35,512 nt of DNA from Planctomycetota bacterium (GTDB lineage: Bacteria > Planctomycetota > Planctomycetia > Pirellulales > UBA1268). Below are positions 1 through 9,565 of this stretch, in pieces. Location: NCBI GenBank assembly GCA_016872925.1, contig VGYR01000007.1:1-35512 (forward strand). The letters are read 5' to 3'. The position numbers and the translations under genes were made by a program. Position 1 is the first letter of the stretch. Each line of letters opens with the position of its first letter. Below the pieces are notes generated by a model that worked only from the letters and a program-made list of their open reading frames with translations, was not told where the DNA came from and made no database searches.

Positions 1-47
1 ATGGCGATCTTCTCGGGGCCGGACAGCCGCTTGCGCTTCTGGGTCAT
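1..47 (-). CDS. Transposase-like protein, N-terminal fragment cut by window edge
   Basis: Only the first 15 codons are visible, reading MTQKRKRLSGPEKIA from an ATG at 47-45. A GGAGG ribosome binding site lies about nine bases upstream (near 56-60), which supports this as a true gene start. The short, basic start followed by a helix-like PEKIA segment resembles the beginning of IS3-type OrfA transposase subunits, which open with an HTH domain. That identification rests on memory of the family and on few residues. The rest of the gene lies left of the window. It could equally be another small DNA-binding protein. Confidence 0.4.
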   Translation of the reverse strand, partial: MTQKRKRLSGPEKIA

Positions 48-215
48 GGGATGGAATCCTCCGGGGGAAAGGGTAGGCTAACCCTTGCCCGCGGAGATTC
101 CAGGTTCGACGGGAGCAAGACACATGTAGTGAAGACTCTGACCCAGAATTCGAGGAAATCCCGGCCTTTACGCTCCCAAGTGCGTAACTTGGGCTAGGCG
201 GGCGACGGGGCGCGG

Positions 216-1316
216 TCAGGACACTGCTCGCAGGAACTGCCGGATGTCGGCCACCTGCCGGCTCGTGAATGGCACCGGGCCGGCAAGCAGCCCGGGGTCG
301 CGGCGCTCCTCGGGCACCAGCCGATCGACGATTGCGTCGGTGAGTTCGTCGATGCCCTCGCCCGTCACGGCGGAGGTGGCAATCGCCCCCGGCAGCCGTT
401 TCGCGGCTGGCAGGTCGATCTTGGAGCGGACGACGACCTCCCGGTCTTCAGGCTGGGTGACTTTCGGCGACTCGGTGTCCGCAGCCACCACGCGGAGGAG
501 GAGATCGGCGTGCTGCCTTGTTTCGATGGCCCTGGCGATTCCCGCCTGTTCGACCGCCGAAGGTGGTTCGCCGCCGGGCCGCGTGCCGGCGGCGTCGATG
601 AGGTCAACGGGCCAGCCCCGAAGCACGGCGGGGGCGACGATGACGTCACGGGTCGTGCCCGGCGCAGCCGCCACAAGGCTTCGCGAGTGACCGAGGATCG
701 CATTGAGCAGGCTGCTCTTTCCGGCATTCACGTCCCCCGTCAGCATCACCCGCCACGGCCTTGTCAGCCGCAGACCGATCCGGGACGCAGCCAGCAGCCG
801 GTTGGCGAGGGTCTCCGCGGCCTTCCGATCACCGCCATGGAGCCGCACGAGTTCGTCGATCGCACCATCCATCACCCCCGAAGCCTGCCGGGCGAGGATC
901 ATGGCCGCCTTCGGCCCGATCGCCCGCGGGAGCGCTTCGAGCGCCTCGCGGCTGCAGGGCCCTCCCTCGGGCCAATCCTGCCACCGGCCCCGGATCGCGC
1001 CAGCCGCCTCGAGGCCCGCGAGCACCGCGGCCGGAGCCGCCAGGCCTCCATGGCCGTGCACCTCGACGCGGTCGGCGGCGTGCCGAACGAGCACCACGTC
1101 CTCGCCGGTCGGTCGCCAGGTTCCGTAGGCGATCGCGCCGTCGGCCCGCGCGGCGAGCGACCGGCCGCCGCGGGGGGTGAACAGGGTATCGACGAGGGCG
1201 ACGGCCCCGGGGCCCGCGACGCCCACGACGGCCAGCGCCGCCCGGCCGGAAGGCGTGAGGAGCGCCGCGGTCACGGGCCCGACGCGAGCCCGCTCGGTGC
1301 TGCGACTCTCACTCAC
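216..1316 (-). CDS. MnmE/TrmE-like GTPase lacking the C-terminal Cys motif
   Basis: The 366-residue protein has the order of MnmE, the GTPase that with MnmG modifies U34 of some tRNAs. A tetrahydrofolate-binding-like N-terminal domain opens with VTAALLTPSGRAALAVVGV (15-33). A short helical region follows, then a G domain: G1 GDVNAGKSS (194-202), G2 GTTRD (220-224), G3 DAAG (241-244), G4 SKID (298-301) and G5 TSA (314-316). It is clearly shorter than the roughly 450 residues usual for MnmE. It ends FLRAVS, without the C-terminal CxGK motif whose cysteine is essential in E. coli MnmE. G4 reads SKID rather than NKxD. I chose the GTG at 1316 because the conserved N-terminal strand begins just after it; upstream codons lack conserved content. 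It may be a divergent paralogue with a different role. Homology to MnmE is clear; the function is uncertain. Confidence 0.78.
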   Translation of the reverse strand: MSESRSTERARVGPVTAALLTPSGRAALAVVGVAGPGAVALVDTLFTPRGGRSLAARADGAIAYGTWRPTGEDVVLVRHAADRVEVHGHGGLAAPAAVLAGLEAAGAIRGRWQDWPEGGPCSREALEALPRAIGPKAAMILARQASGVMDGAIDELVRLHGGDRKAAETLANRLLAASRIGLRLTRPWRVMLTGDVNAGKSSLLNAILGHSRSLVAAAPGTTRDVIVAPAVLRGWPVDLIDAAGTRPGGEPPSAVEQAGIARAIETRQHADLLLRVVAADTESPKVTQPEDREVVVRSKIDLPAAKRLPGAIATSAVTGEGIDELTDAIVDRLVPEERRDPGLLAGPVPFTSRQVADIRQFLRAVS

Positions 1317-1586
1317 GTCCCACACTCTCCCAAGGCTCAACGCTTTTCCACGAGCATCATGCCCGACCGGCCAGCCAACGGCGACACCCCGCCCGCTCTT
1401 TTCCCGCCACGATGGGGCACGGGCAGCCCCGAGCCCCAGGAGGCAGCCCTTGCGTGCAAGTCCAGTCGACAAGGCCGTCACGACCGGCCCACTGCGCCCC
1501 CCGCGGCGAGGCCCCGTCAGCCGCCGCGCCCGGAGCATGGCGTAGAGTTGCGGGCACGATCTCCGAGCGGATCCGCAGCCCCTGCC

Positions 1587-2174
1587 ATGCCAACCATCCT
1601 CTCCCGCCTCGTCGCCGTGGGCATCATCGCAGGCGGTTTCGCCTTGACCGGTGACCTCGGCCGGCTGGCCAGCCGGGGCCTGGCGGTGCTCAATGCTCGC
1701 GACGTTCCGGCGCCGCCGGATGCCCGGCCGGCGCCCGGTCCCGGAACTCAGCCGGTGCCCCCCGCCACTCCGGGGCCCGACCGACCGCCGGTCACCCCGC
1801 AGAATGCCGAGTTTCGGCCTCCCCAGGACGGGGCCGAGCGAGTCGATCTTGCGAGCCTCGCTCCCGGAGACCGGGTCGTGATCTGGCTGGCAGCGTCGCG
1901 GAGCTCCGGCGGACGTCTCCACCGCTGCCTGGTGTTCGACATGATCGACCCATCCGCATCGGAGGCCCTCGCCTACGAGGCCGTCTCGCTCGCCGCCGAC
2001 GGCAGCCCCAAGGCCACGTCGGCCCCGCCGCGGCGGGTGCGGATCCGCGGTGCTGGCGCCGACGGCACAGTCGTCGTCGGGGGTGGGGTCGAGCTGCAGC
2101 GCCGGGGAGTCGCGGCCGACGGCGTGGGCCTCGAGCGGATCGGTCCCATCGTCGCCCTCGGACTCATCCGCTGA
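1587..2174 (+). CDS. Membrane-anchored hypothetical protein
   Basis: The 195-residue product is not recognised. An N-terminal hydrophobic stretch (about residues 4-22, LSRLVAVGIIAGGFALTG) looks like a signal anchor. A Pro/Ala-rich linker (about 40-75) follows, then a small C-terminal domain rich in beta-type residues (about 85-195) ending in ALGLIR. The ATG at 1587 is preferred over the long open frame upstream because that upstream part overlaps the divergent GTPase gene and reads as low-complexity Arg/Pro sequence. The gene is convergent with the barrel-protein gene, with only 21 bases between stop codons. The likely location is periplasmic or membrane-bound. Confidence 0.65.
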   Translation: MPTILSRLVAVGIIAGGFALTGDLGRLASRGLAVLNARDVPAPPDARPAPGPGTQPVPPATPGPDRPPVTPQNAEFRPPQDGAERVDLASLAPGDRVVIWLAASRSSGGRLHRCLVFDMIDPSASEALAYEAVSLAADGSPKATSAPPRRVRIRGAGADGTVVVGGGVELQRRGVAADGVGLERIGPIVALGLIR

Positions 2175-2195
2175 CGCCAGACCGGGCCGCGGACG

Positions 2196-3170
2196 TCAGT
2201 ACGCGTAGGCGAAGCCGGAGTAGCCTCCCGACGGACTCCCAATGCCGTCGAGCGACCAGTTGTAGCTCGTGTAGACCGCGAGCCGCTGGCCGAGGTTCCA
2301 CTGCACGCCGAGACCGCTGACGAGGTCCGACGGAAAGTAGGGGATGCCCGCACCGTTGTAGAAGCCCTGGTAGAAGACGGCGATCGTCTCCGTGAGTTGT
2401 TTCTGGATGGCCCACCGCACGCGGAGGTCAGGGAGACTGAGCACGTCGGGGATTCCGTCTCCGCCAAGACCGTACAGACCCGCATTCCATTCGATCACCC
2501 AGTCACCCGGCAGCTTGTGATCGACGAGCAGCACCACTCCCGACTCCGTGCCCACCTGGAACGGCTTGGAAGCGATCCCCGTGAGAATGAAGGTCTCCAC
2601 GCCCACGATCGGCACGTAGAGCTGGTCCTTGTCACCCCAGAGGTGCACCTTGAGGTCGAAGACCAGCGGGGCGAAGCCATCCTGCTGGGGTGAGGTCGCC
2701 GTGGCGTCCACCACGGTCGGCCCCTGGCTGATGATGCGAAACTCGCAGGTGTCGGTGAGGCCGGTCCGCATCATGAAGGGCCACGACCATGTCGCGGGCG
2801 TTCCATCCGCCCCGGCGAGCGAATAGGTGCCGGGAACCGTCTCGATGTAGGAGCGTCCCTTGGGCAACGTCAGCGGGCTGTTGGGATAGTTCGCCGTGTC
2901 CGGCCCCGGGTCGGAGATGTCGCACGGGGGCGGGCGACCGCGATCCCCTTCCGGAATCAGCCGATTGATGAGCCGGTACACGAAGTTGTCGTCCCCCGCC
3001 GTGGTCGCGGGATAGGGCTCGTCGAACTCGGGCGCCTTCAGGAAGGTCACCGGTTGGATGGCCGACTCGTCGACCTCCGCCGGCAGCTGGCCGGCGGCCG
3101 TCGAACCGGACACCGCGACGAGCGCGAGCACCGTCGCGAAAGGCATGGGGAAGCGAGCGCTCGGCGACAT
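2196..3170 (-). CDS. Secreted outer-membrane beta-barrel protein, MetA-pathway/transporter-like
   Basis: The 324-residue protein begins with a typical signal peptide (MSPSARFPMPFATVLALVAVSGSTAAG, cleavage near 27). Alternating hydrophobic strands follow over most of its length, with many aromatic residues, and it ends in FAYAY. A terminal aromatic residue after alternating aromatics is the usual outer-membrane assembly signal. The strand pattern (for example FVYRLINRLI, VEFTFIL-like turns and the last strands LGVQWNLGQRLAVYTSYNWSL) fits the family annotated as putative phenol-degradation MetA-pathway or transporter proteins, which occur widely in planctomycetes. No substrate can be read from the sequence. 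It appears monocistronic. The family assignment is moderate; the outer-membrane location is more secure. Confidence 0.65.
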   Translation of the reverse strand: MSPSARFPMPFATVLALVAVSGSTAAGQLPAEVDESAIQPVTFLKAPEFDEPYPATTAGDDNFVYRLINRLIPEGDRGRPPPCDISDPGPDTANYPNSPLTLPKGRSYIETVPGTYSLAGADGTPATWSWPFMMRTGLTDTCEFRIISQGPTVVDATATSPQQDGFAPLVFDLKVHLWGDKDQLYVPIVGVETFILTGIASKPFQVGTESGVVLLVDHKLPGDWVIEWNAGLYGLGGDGIPDVLSLPDLRVRWAIQKQLTETIAVFYQGFYNGAGIPYFPSDLVSGLGVQWNLGQRLAVYTSYNWSLDGIGSPSGGYSGFAYAY

Positions 3171-3324
3171 GACGCATCCGGGAGAGTTGTCTTCCCGAAT
3201 GTTTCGGCATCTGCGGCCGAAGTCCGCGAACCCGCGGCCGATCCAGGGTCAACGCAGCCGCCCAGGCTTCCGCAGATGCCCCTCGACCGATCGCCCGCAC
3301 GGCTCAGGCCCTTGCCAGGCTTGC

Positions 3325-5013
<1,689 letters not shown>

Positions 5014-5085
5014 GCGTTGGGGGTTTCGGAAAAAACGGGTTGGGGGAGAGGGATGAAGGCAGGCCACGAAAAAATCGAGCCCCGG

Positions 5086-5114
5086 AGCATACCAGCGGCC
5101 CGGAGATGGAACAA
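5086..5114 (-). promoter_or_regulatory. Candidate sigma-70 promoter of rpsA
   Basis: Read on the minus strand, TTGTTC (5114-5109) and TATGCT (5091-5086) are separated by exactly 17 bases. This gives a good match to the -35 and -10 consensus and a leader of about 65-70 bases before the rpsA ATG. The match is visible in the sequence; activity is inferred. Confidence 0.6.
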
Positions 5115-5224
5115 TCGAGCAGGCTGCCGCAGCCGCCGCAGCTTGCCCGACTGAGACGTCCGGCCACGGGTCTCTCGCGGTCCCGCCCGGCCGACCGATC
5201 CTGCCCGAGGAGGGTACGGTTGCC

Positions 5225-6235
5225 ATGCATCGCTCCGCCGCCCCGTTCGCCTCACGGCCCGCCAGGCGGCTGCTGGCGATGGCCGTCCTCGCCTGGCAGG
5301 CCCTCCTTGCCGGCCCGGTGGCCGGGCAGTTCCTCGAGGCTGAGACGGTCGCGGGAGACTCGGCCCCCAGGCTGGGCGACGTCCGCACGCAGCGCTATCG
5401 CGTCGGCGTGATGGTCACCGCCGACGGCGGCCCCTGCCGCGGCATCTACGCCAGCATGCCGGTGCCCCGGGACTGGCCCGAGCAGAAGGTGCGGGTCGTC
5501 GAGGAAGATGTCACCCCGCTCGTCAAGTCGCTGCGGTATCGCGAACTCGCCGGCGACGTCAAGCAGCTCGTGGTGGAAATCCCCGAGCTTCCGGCCGGAA
5601 ATCAGGCCCGGGCGATCGTCACCTTCGAGCTGGAGCGGGCCGCCATTCTGCCCCCGGAAGACACCGCCGGCCTCCAGCCCCCCGAGAAGCCGGACCGCAG
5701 CCTGCGAACGCACCTCGGGTCCAGCGCCTACATCGAGTCTCGGGATCCGAAGGTGGTGCGATTCGCGAAGGCTGCCGGCCAGGACCTCGACGGCTGGGCC
5801 AAGGTCGAGGCGATCTACGACACGGTCCGCGAGAAGGTGGAGTATCGCAACGGCGACCTGAAGGGTGCCCGCCGGGCGCTGGCCGACGGCTGGGGGGACT
5901 GCGAGGAGCTCACCTGCCTGTTCATCGCCAGCTGCCGCGCCGAGGGCATTCCGGCCCGCACCGTGTGGGTGGAGGGACACTGCTATCCCGAGTTCTATCT
6001 CGTCGACGCGGCAGGCGCCGGGCACTGGTATCCCTGCCAGGCTGCCGGGACCCGGGCCTTCGGAGGCATGCCCGATCAACTGCCGATCCTGCAGAAAGGG
6101 GACGCGTTCCGGGATCCCGACCGCCCCGGCAAGCCGCTCCGCTACGTCTCCGAGTTTCTCAAAGGCGCCTCGGTGGCCAAGGGCAACCAGCCGGCCGGCC
6201 AGCCCCGCGTGACGTGGATCCGCGAGGGGGCGTGA
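5225..6235 (+). CDS. Secreted transglutaminase-like (papain-fold) protein
   Basis: The 336-residue protein has a signal peptide (about 1-34, ending GPVAGQ). It has a beta-rich N-terminal region and a transglutaminase-core fold at about 185-275. The catalytic Cys lies in WGDCEELTCLF (C226) and the His in VEGHCYPEFYLVD (H252), with D261 or a nearby Asp as third residue. The spacing from C226 to H252 is short, as in bacterial transglutaminase-like proteases and amidases. It probably acts in the periplasm, but the substrate is unknown. A GAGGAGGG ribosome binding site (5204-5211) precedes the ATG. The gene diverges from rpsA. It is unlikely to crosslink proteins; most family members of this type are hydrolases. 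Confidence 0.8.
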   Translation: MHRSAAPFASRPARRLLAMAVLAWQALLAGPVAGQFLEAETVAGDSAPRLGDVRTQRYRVGVMVTADGGPCRGIYASMPVPRDWPEQKVRVVEEDVTPLVKSLRYRELAGDVKQLVVEIPELPAGNQARAIVTFELERAAILPPEDTAGLQPPEKPDRSLRTHLGSSAYIESRDPKVVRFAKAAGQDLDGWAKVEAIYDTVREKVEYRNGDLKGARRALADGWGDCEELTCLFIASCRAEGIPARTVWVEGHCYPEFYLVDAAGAGHWYPCQAAGTRAFGGMPDQLPILQKGDAFRDPDRPGKPLRYVSEFLKGASVAKGNQPAGQPRVTWIREGA

Positions 6236-6249
6236 TCCGGGTCACACGT

Positions 6250-6273
6250 GAGCCTCGCGCGTTCGCGAGGCTC
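6250..6273. terminator. Strong hairpin after the transglutaminase-like gene
   Basis: A perfect 10-bp inverted repeat, GAGCCTCGCG and CGCGAGGCTC with a four-base loop, starts 14 bases after the stop codon. It lacks a T-tract, so it is either a non-canonical terminator or an mRNA 3-prime-end stabiliser. Confidence 0.45.
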
Positions 6274-6290
6274 AGTCCCCATCGCTCACG

Positions 6291-6405
6291 CGATTGGGGC
6301 TTCCGATGCGGGGTCTGCGCGGGTGCGCCGCGGGTTGGAAACCCGCGCTACTATGAGGCACGGGTTGAAAACCCGCGCTCCGAAGGTCAGGAACCCAGCC
6401 GCGGG
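6291..6405 (+). repeat. Dispersed palindromic repeat, copy A
   Basis: This segment is closely matched by 16141-16256. Both copies open with CGATTGGGGCTTCCG, share GTGCGCCGCGGGTTGGAAAC and end near GCCGCGG. The core holds two palindromes, GCGGGTTGGAAACCCGC and CGGGTTGAAAACCCG, able to form stem-loops. Translating the minus strand gives repeated AGFQPA, a sign of a non-coding repeat rather than a gene. It lies between the 3-prime ends of two convergent genes, as REP-type elements often do. Confidence 0.8.
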
Positions 6406-6456
6406 TTGCCGTGAACCCAAGCCAGACGTGCGTCGCCCCGCCCCGCATCTGCCGCG

Positions 6457-6530
6457 CCGAACAGGATTGGCGTCCTGCCCTCCACGCGCTCGATGCTCCC
6501 TCCCCTCCGCCAGCCGTGGCTGCGCGGAGG
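6457..6530. repeat. Intergenic 15-mer shared with copy B region, plus cruciform hairpin
   Basis: CCGAACAGGATTGGC (6457-6471) recurs in inverted orientation at 16111-16125, next to the second dispersed repeat. A compound hairpin follows at 6504-6530, with arms CCTCCGC and GCGGAGG around the inner arms CAGCC and GGCTG. The rest of the gap between 6406 and 6591 shows nothing else I recognise. Confidence 0.55.
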
Positions 6531-6591
6531 AAGCAACGCCGGCTCCCGGACACGGGCAGGCCCGCTTATGTCGCCCTGACGGGCAGATCCC

Positions 6592-6639
6592 CAGGGGGCC
6601 GGGGCAGCAGGGGGCCGGGGCAGCAGGGGGCCAGGGCAG
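6592..6639. repeat. Three 16-bp tandem repeats (G-rich)
   Basis: Three consecutive copies of CAGGGGGCCGGGGCAG begin at 6592, 6608 and 6624; the third has one change (CCAGGG). They lie just after the end of the TIM-barrel gene in its direction of transcription. The G-runs could form a quadruplex on the plus strand. Confidence 0.85.
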
Positions 6640-6652
6640 CGGACGGGTCGGC

Positions 6653-7594
6653 TTACTCGATGCCGACGGGAATCGCCGCCTCGTCGCCGATCGGCCGCCC
6701 GAGGTGATCCCTTTGGACGGGCGTGAACCAGCGGGGCACGATCGGCAGGCCGGCTTCCTTCCAGGCCGCCTCGAGCCGCTCCCCGGCCATGCGCACGATC
6801 TTCTCGCGACCACGGCCCACGAGGTTGGAGCGATCGGCCCAGGGAGTGACCGGGCCTTCGAATCCCGCGGCCTTTGCCCGCTGGAGCAGGGCCGACGACG
6901 AGATCACCCCGGTGTCGCCGGGCATCAGCCGCTGGGCGGCGGTCAGGTCGGCCGCCGCCACGTCCCGCGGGGCATCCGAGAGGCGCACTTCGACCAGCCG
7001 CCCCTTCGGCAGGCTGGCGACCAGGTCGGGCGATTCGCCCGCGACGTGGAACACCCACGAGTCGGCGATGGCGCCGATCCGGTCGTGGGCCACGGCCACG
7101 AGGCCCACCAGCCCTTCGAACGAATGGATGAACTGGTTCGCCGCATTCGCCCGGGCCTCCGCCTCGGGCCGCACGTTCAGGCCGAGCATCATGCCGTGCT
7201 GGGCGAGCAGGTCGCCCACGTCGTTGAGCCGCCGCCGGTAACGCTCGAACAGATCCTTGAACGAGTGCTCGTCCGACGCGGGCGTTACGGTGGCCACCGC
7301 CCGAACCGCCTCGGCCGCCGCCGCGAACTCCAGCCGCTTGGGCAGGGCCGCCAAGCCGGCCTCGAAGGTGGCGTCGTCCGCCCCCAGATCGACCGGCAGG
7401 TGGAAGGTACCGCTCTTCAGCCGGGCGCTGACCATCAGCCGTCGCGCGTGCGGAATCCCGAAGGCCTCGGCCTGCTGCTGGAAGTCGAGCAGGTCGATGT
7501 CCATGGCGTCGAAACCGAAGGACAGGGCGAGTTCGATGAGTTCGCTGGGCCGCCCGGACAGCGGCAGGCCCACCGTGCTGAGGTTCCGGAACAT
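6653..7594 (-). CDS. TIM-barrel sugar isomerase/epimerase or AP-endonuclease-2-fold protein
   Basis: The 313-residue protein has the strand and helix rhythm of the xylose-isomerase-like TIM-barrel superfamily: LIELALSFGFDAMDIDL (19-35), LMVSARLKSGTFHLPVD (53-69), HGMMLGLNVRP and IGAIADSWVFHVAGES. Family members bind a divalent metal with His, Glu and Asp at the C-terminal ends of the strands and convert sugars, or cut DNA in the endonuclease IV branch. Here the acidic and His ligands cannot all be placed with confidence, so activity is open. There is no signal peptide, so it is predicted cytoplasmic. The ATG at 7594 starts a coherent first strand; upstream frame content overlaps the divergent uppP gene. 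The gap to uppP is 94 bases. Confidence 0.7.
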   Translation of the reverse strand: MFRNLSTVGLPLSGRPSELIELALSFGFDAMDIDLLDFQQQAEAFGIPHARRLMVSARLKSGTFHLPVDLGADDATFEAGLAALPKRLEFAAAAEAVRAVATVTPASDEHSFKDLFERYRRRLNDVGDLLAQHGMMLGLNVRPEAEARANAANQFIHSFEGLVGLVAVAHDRIGAIADSWVFHVAGESPDLVASLPKGRLVEVRLSDAPRDVAAADLTAAQRLMPGDTGVISSSALLQRAKAAGFEGPVTPWADRSNLVGRGREKIVRMAGERLEAAWKEAGLPIVPRWFTPVQRDHLGRPIGDEAAIPVGIE

Positions 7595-7688
7595 GCGGGC
7601 TGACGTCCCCCGGAGGGGGCTCCTGGTTGGATTGTCGGGAATCGGGGAGTATGACTGACCCGAGTCGCATTTGGAAGCACCCCGCCCG

Positions 7689-8549
7689 ATGTCCATCCTC
7701 GAAGCGGTCGCGTTGGGCGTGGTGCAGGGACTGACCGAGTTCCTGCCGGTCTCGAGCACGGCACACCTGCGGATTCTGCCTGCGGTCTGTGGCTGGCAGG
7801 ATCCGGGAGCGGCGTTCTCGGCCGTGCTGCAGACGGGCACGCTCGCGGCGGTCTGCCTCGCCCTGCGTGGCGACCTCGCCGCCCTCGCCCGCGGCTGCCT
7901 GACGGCCCTGCGGTCAGGCGCGCCCTTGAGCACGCCGGAGTCGCGGCTGACGCTCCTGATCATCGTGGGCACCGTGCCGATCGTGGTCGCGGGATTGATG
8001 TTCAAGGACGTCATCCGCGGCGAGGCCCGCCGGCTCGAAGTCGTGGTCGCCGCGCTGCTTGCCGCCACGGCCCTGATGATCGCCGCCGAGGTCACGGCCC
8101 AGCTCCGCGCGCGGCGCGGCAACGCCGGTCGGCAGGGGCTCGAGGCCGTGCGGCCGGCCGACGGGATCGGCATGGGGCTCGCGCAGGCGCTCGCCCTGGT
8201 GCCCGGCGCGTCGCGCAGCGGCGTCACGATCTCGACGGGCATGCTCGCCGGGCTCGACCGCCGCACGGCCGCCCGCTTCTCGTTCCTGCTCTCGCTGCCG
8301 GCCGTGGCCGCAGCAGCCCTGCTCGAGGCCTGGCAGCAGCGGGAGGAGATCCTCGGCAGCGGGGAGGCGGCGGTGGCCCTCGCCGTCGGCACCCTGGCCG
8401 CGGGCATCGTCGGCTACGCGTCGATCCGCTGGCTCCTCCGCATCCTCACCGGCCACACGCTCTGGCCCTTCATCGCCTATCGCCTGGCGCTCGCGACGGC
8501 CCTGGCGGTGGCGATCGGCACGGGATGGATTCCCGCCCCGGCCCTCTGA
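7689..8549 (+). CDS. uppP: Undecaprenyl-diphosphatase (UppP/BacA)
   Basis: The 286-residue integral membrane protein dephosphorylates undecaprenyl diphosphate to recycle the lipid carrier for cell-envelope polymers. Both signature regions are intact: QGLTEFLPVSSTAHL (13-27), with the catalytic-region Glu, and PGASRSGVT (172-180). Multiple hydrophobic helices cover the rest, including about 87-106, 117-133 and the last 60 residues. The ATG at 7689 gives the standard family N-terminus MSILEAVALG. An in-frame TTG 18 bases upstream is less likely. The length agrees with family members of about 260-290 residues. The downstream phosphatase-fold gene starts 23 bases after the stop and may be co-transcribed. 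Confidence 0.95.
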   Translation: MSILEAVALGVVQGLTEFLPVSSTAHLRILPAVCGWQDPGAAFSAVLQTGTLAAVCLALRGDLAALARGCLTALRSGAPLSTPESRLTLLIIVGTVPIVVAGLMFKDVIRGEARRLEVVVAALLAATALMIAAEVTAQLRARRGNAGRQGLEAVRPADGIGMGLAQALALVPGASRSGVTISTGMLAGLDRRTAARFSFLLSLPAVAAAALLEAWQQREEILGSGEAAVALAVGTLAAGIVGYASIRWLLRILTGHTLWPFIAYRLALATALAVAIGTGWIPAPAL

Positions 8550-8572
8550 ATCCGCCAGGCCTGCCCCCCCGC

Positions 8573-9565
8573 ATGTCATCGGCTGCCCCTCCTCCCTGCG
8601 GATCGCGCCAGGCCCCCGGCTCCCCCCTCGCCTGCCGGCTTCCCCGGATCGTCGACGCGGCCGCGATCCTCGTGTTCTGCGGGTCGGCGGCGGGGCTGCT
8701 CTCGGCCTGGCATTGGCTGTTCGACCTGACCACCCACTTCCGCCAGTACTGGTTTTATGCCGCCGCGGGCGGACTTCTCGCGGCTCTCGTGTTCCGTCGC
8801 CGGCCGGCGGCCGTGATCCTGCTGGCGGCGGTCGTTTTCAATGGGCTCGACCTTGCCGGCTCCTGGCTCCCGCCGCCGCCGAACCGCGACCCGGCGGGGA
8901 GCGAGTCGGTGTTTCTGATCTCGATGAACGTCCGGCGCATCAACCGCGACACCGCCGCCGCGATCTCCTACCTCCGGGCGCGGCAGCCCGACGTGGCCGC
9001 GGTGATCGAGGTGGACGGCCGCTGGGCCCGCAGCCTGGAAGGCCTGGGCGACCTGTTTCCACACCGCGTGATCGTGCCCCGCCCCGACAACTTCGGGATC
9101 GCCGTGCTCTCCCGGTGCCCGCTTGCCGACACCCGCGTCGTCGAGTTTTCAGCGAGCGGGTATCCGAGCATCGTGGCGACGGTGCGTCACGAGAGCGGCG
9201 ACTTCCGGCTGATCGCCACGCACCCCTATCCGCCGTTCGACGCGTCCGCATGGGCGACCCTCAACGAGCACCTCGCCGGAGTTGCCGCCGAGGCCGCCCG
9301 CGGACCGCTCCCGAGCGTGGTGGTCGGCGATCTCAACGCGACCCCCTGGTCGCACCCGTTCCGCCGCCTGCTCGAGTCCGGCGGGCTCGTCGACACGGCC
9401 CTCGGCCGCGGCGTGCAGGCGACCTATCACGCCGGACAGCCGGCACCGCGAATCCCGATCGACCACGTGCTCGTGCCGCCGGCGACTCAGGTGCTGCGCC
9501 GCGAGGTGGGGCCCGCGAACGGCTCGGACCACTTCACGGTCGAAGCGGAGGTCGTGCTGCCGTGA
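8573..9565 (+). CDS. Membrane-anchored endonuclease/exonuclease/phosphatase family protein
   Basis: The 330-residue protein has three N-terminal hydrophobic segments (about 27-50, 60-73 and 79-97) followed by an endonuclease/exonuclease/phosphatase domain. The active-site series is complete: ISMNV (N119), VIEVDGRW (E146), ATHPYPP, VVGDLNATPWS and GSDHFTV. Family members hydrolyse phosphodiesters in DNA, RNA or phospholipids using a metal ion. The membrane anchor places the domain at the cell surface or in the periplasm, which favours an envelope or extracellular DNA or lipid substrate. The start is uncertain: an in-frame ATG at 8525 would overlap uppP by 25 bases and add 16 Pro-rich residues. 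I prefer 8573. It is probably in an operon with uppP. Confidence 0.82.
   Translation: MSSAAPPPCGSRQAPGSPLACRLPRIVDAAAILVFCGSAAGLLSAWHWLFDLTTHFRQYWFYAAAGGLLAALVFRRRPAAVILLAAVVFNGLDLAGSWLPPPPNRDPAGSESVFLISMNVRRINRDTAAAISYLRARQPDVAAVIEVDGRWARSLEGLGDLFPHRVIVPRPDNFGIAVLSRCPLADTRVVEFSASGYPSIVATVRHESGDFRLIATHPYPPFDASAWATLNEHLAGVAAEAARGPLPSVVVGDLNATPWSHPFRRLLESGGLVDTALGRGVQATYHAGQPAPRIPIDHVLVPPATQVLRREVGPANGSDHFTVEAEVVLP

Noticed and set aside
6272-6553. A minus-strand open frame with repeated AGFQP.
   Set aside because: It is a translation of the dispersed palindromic repeat and has no start signal.
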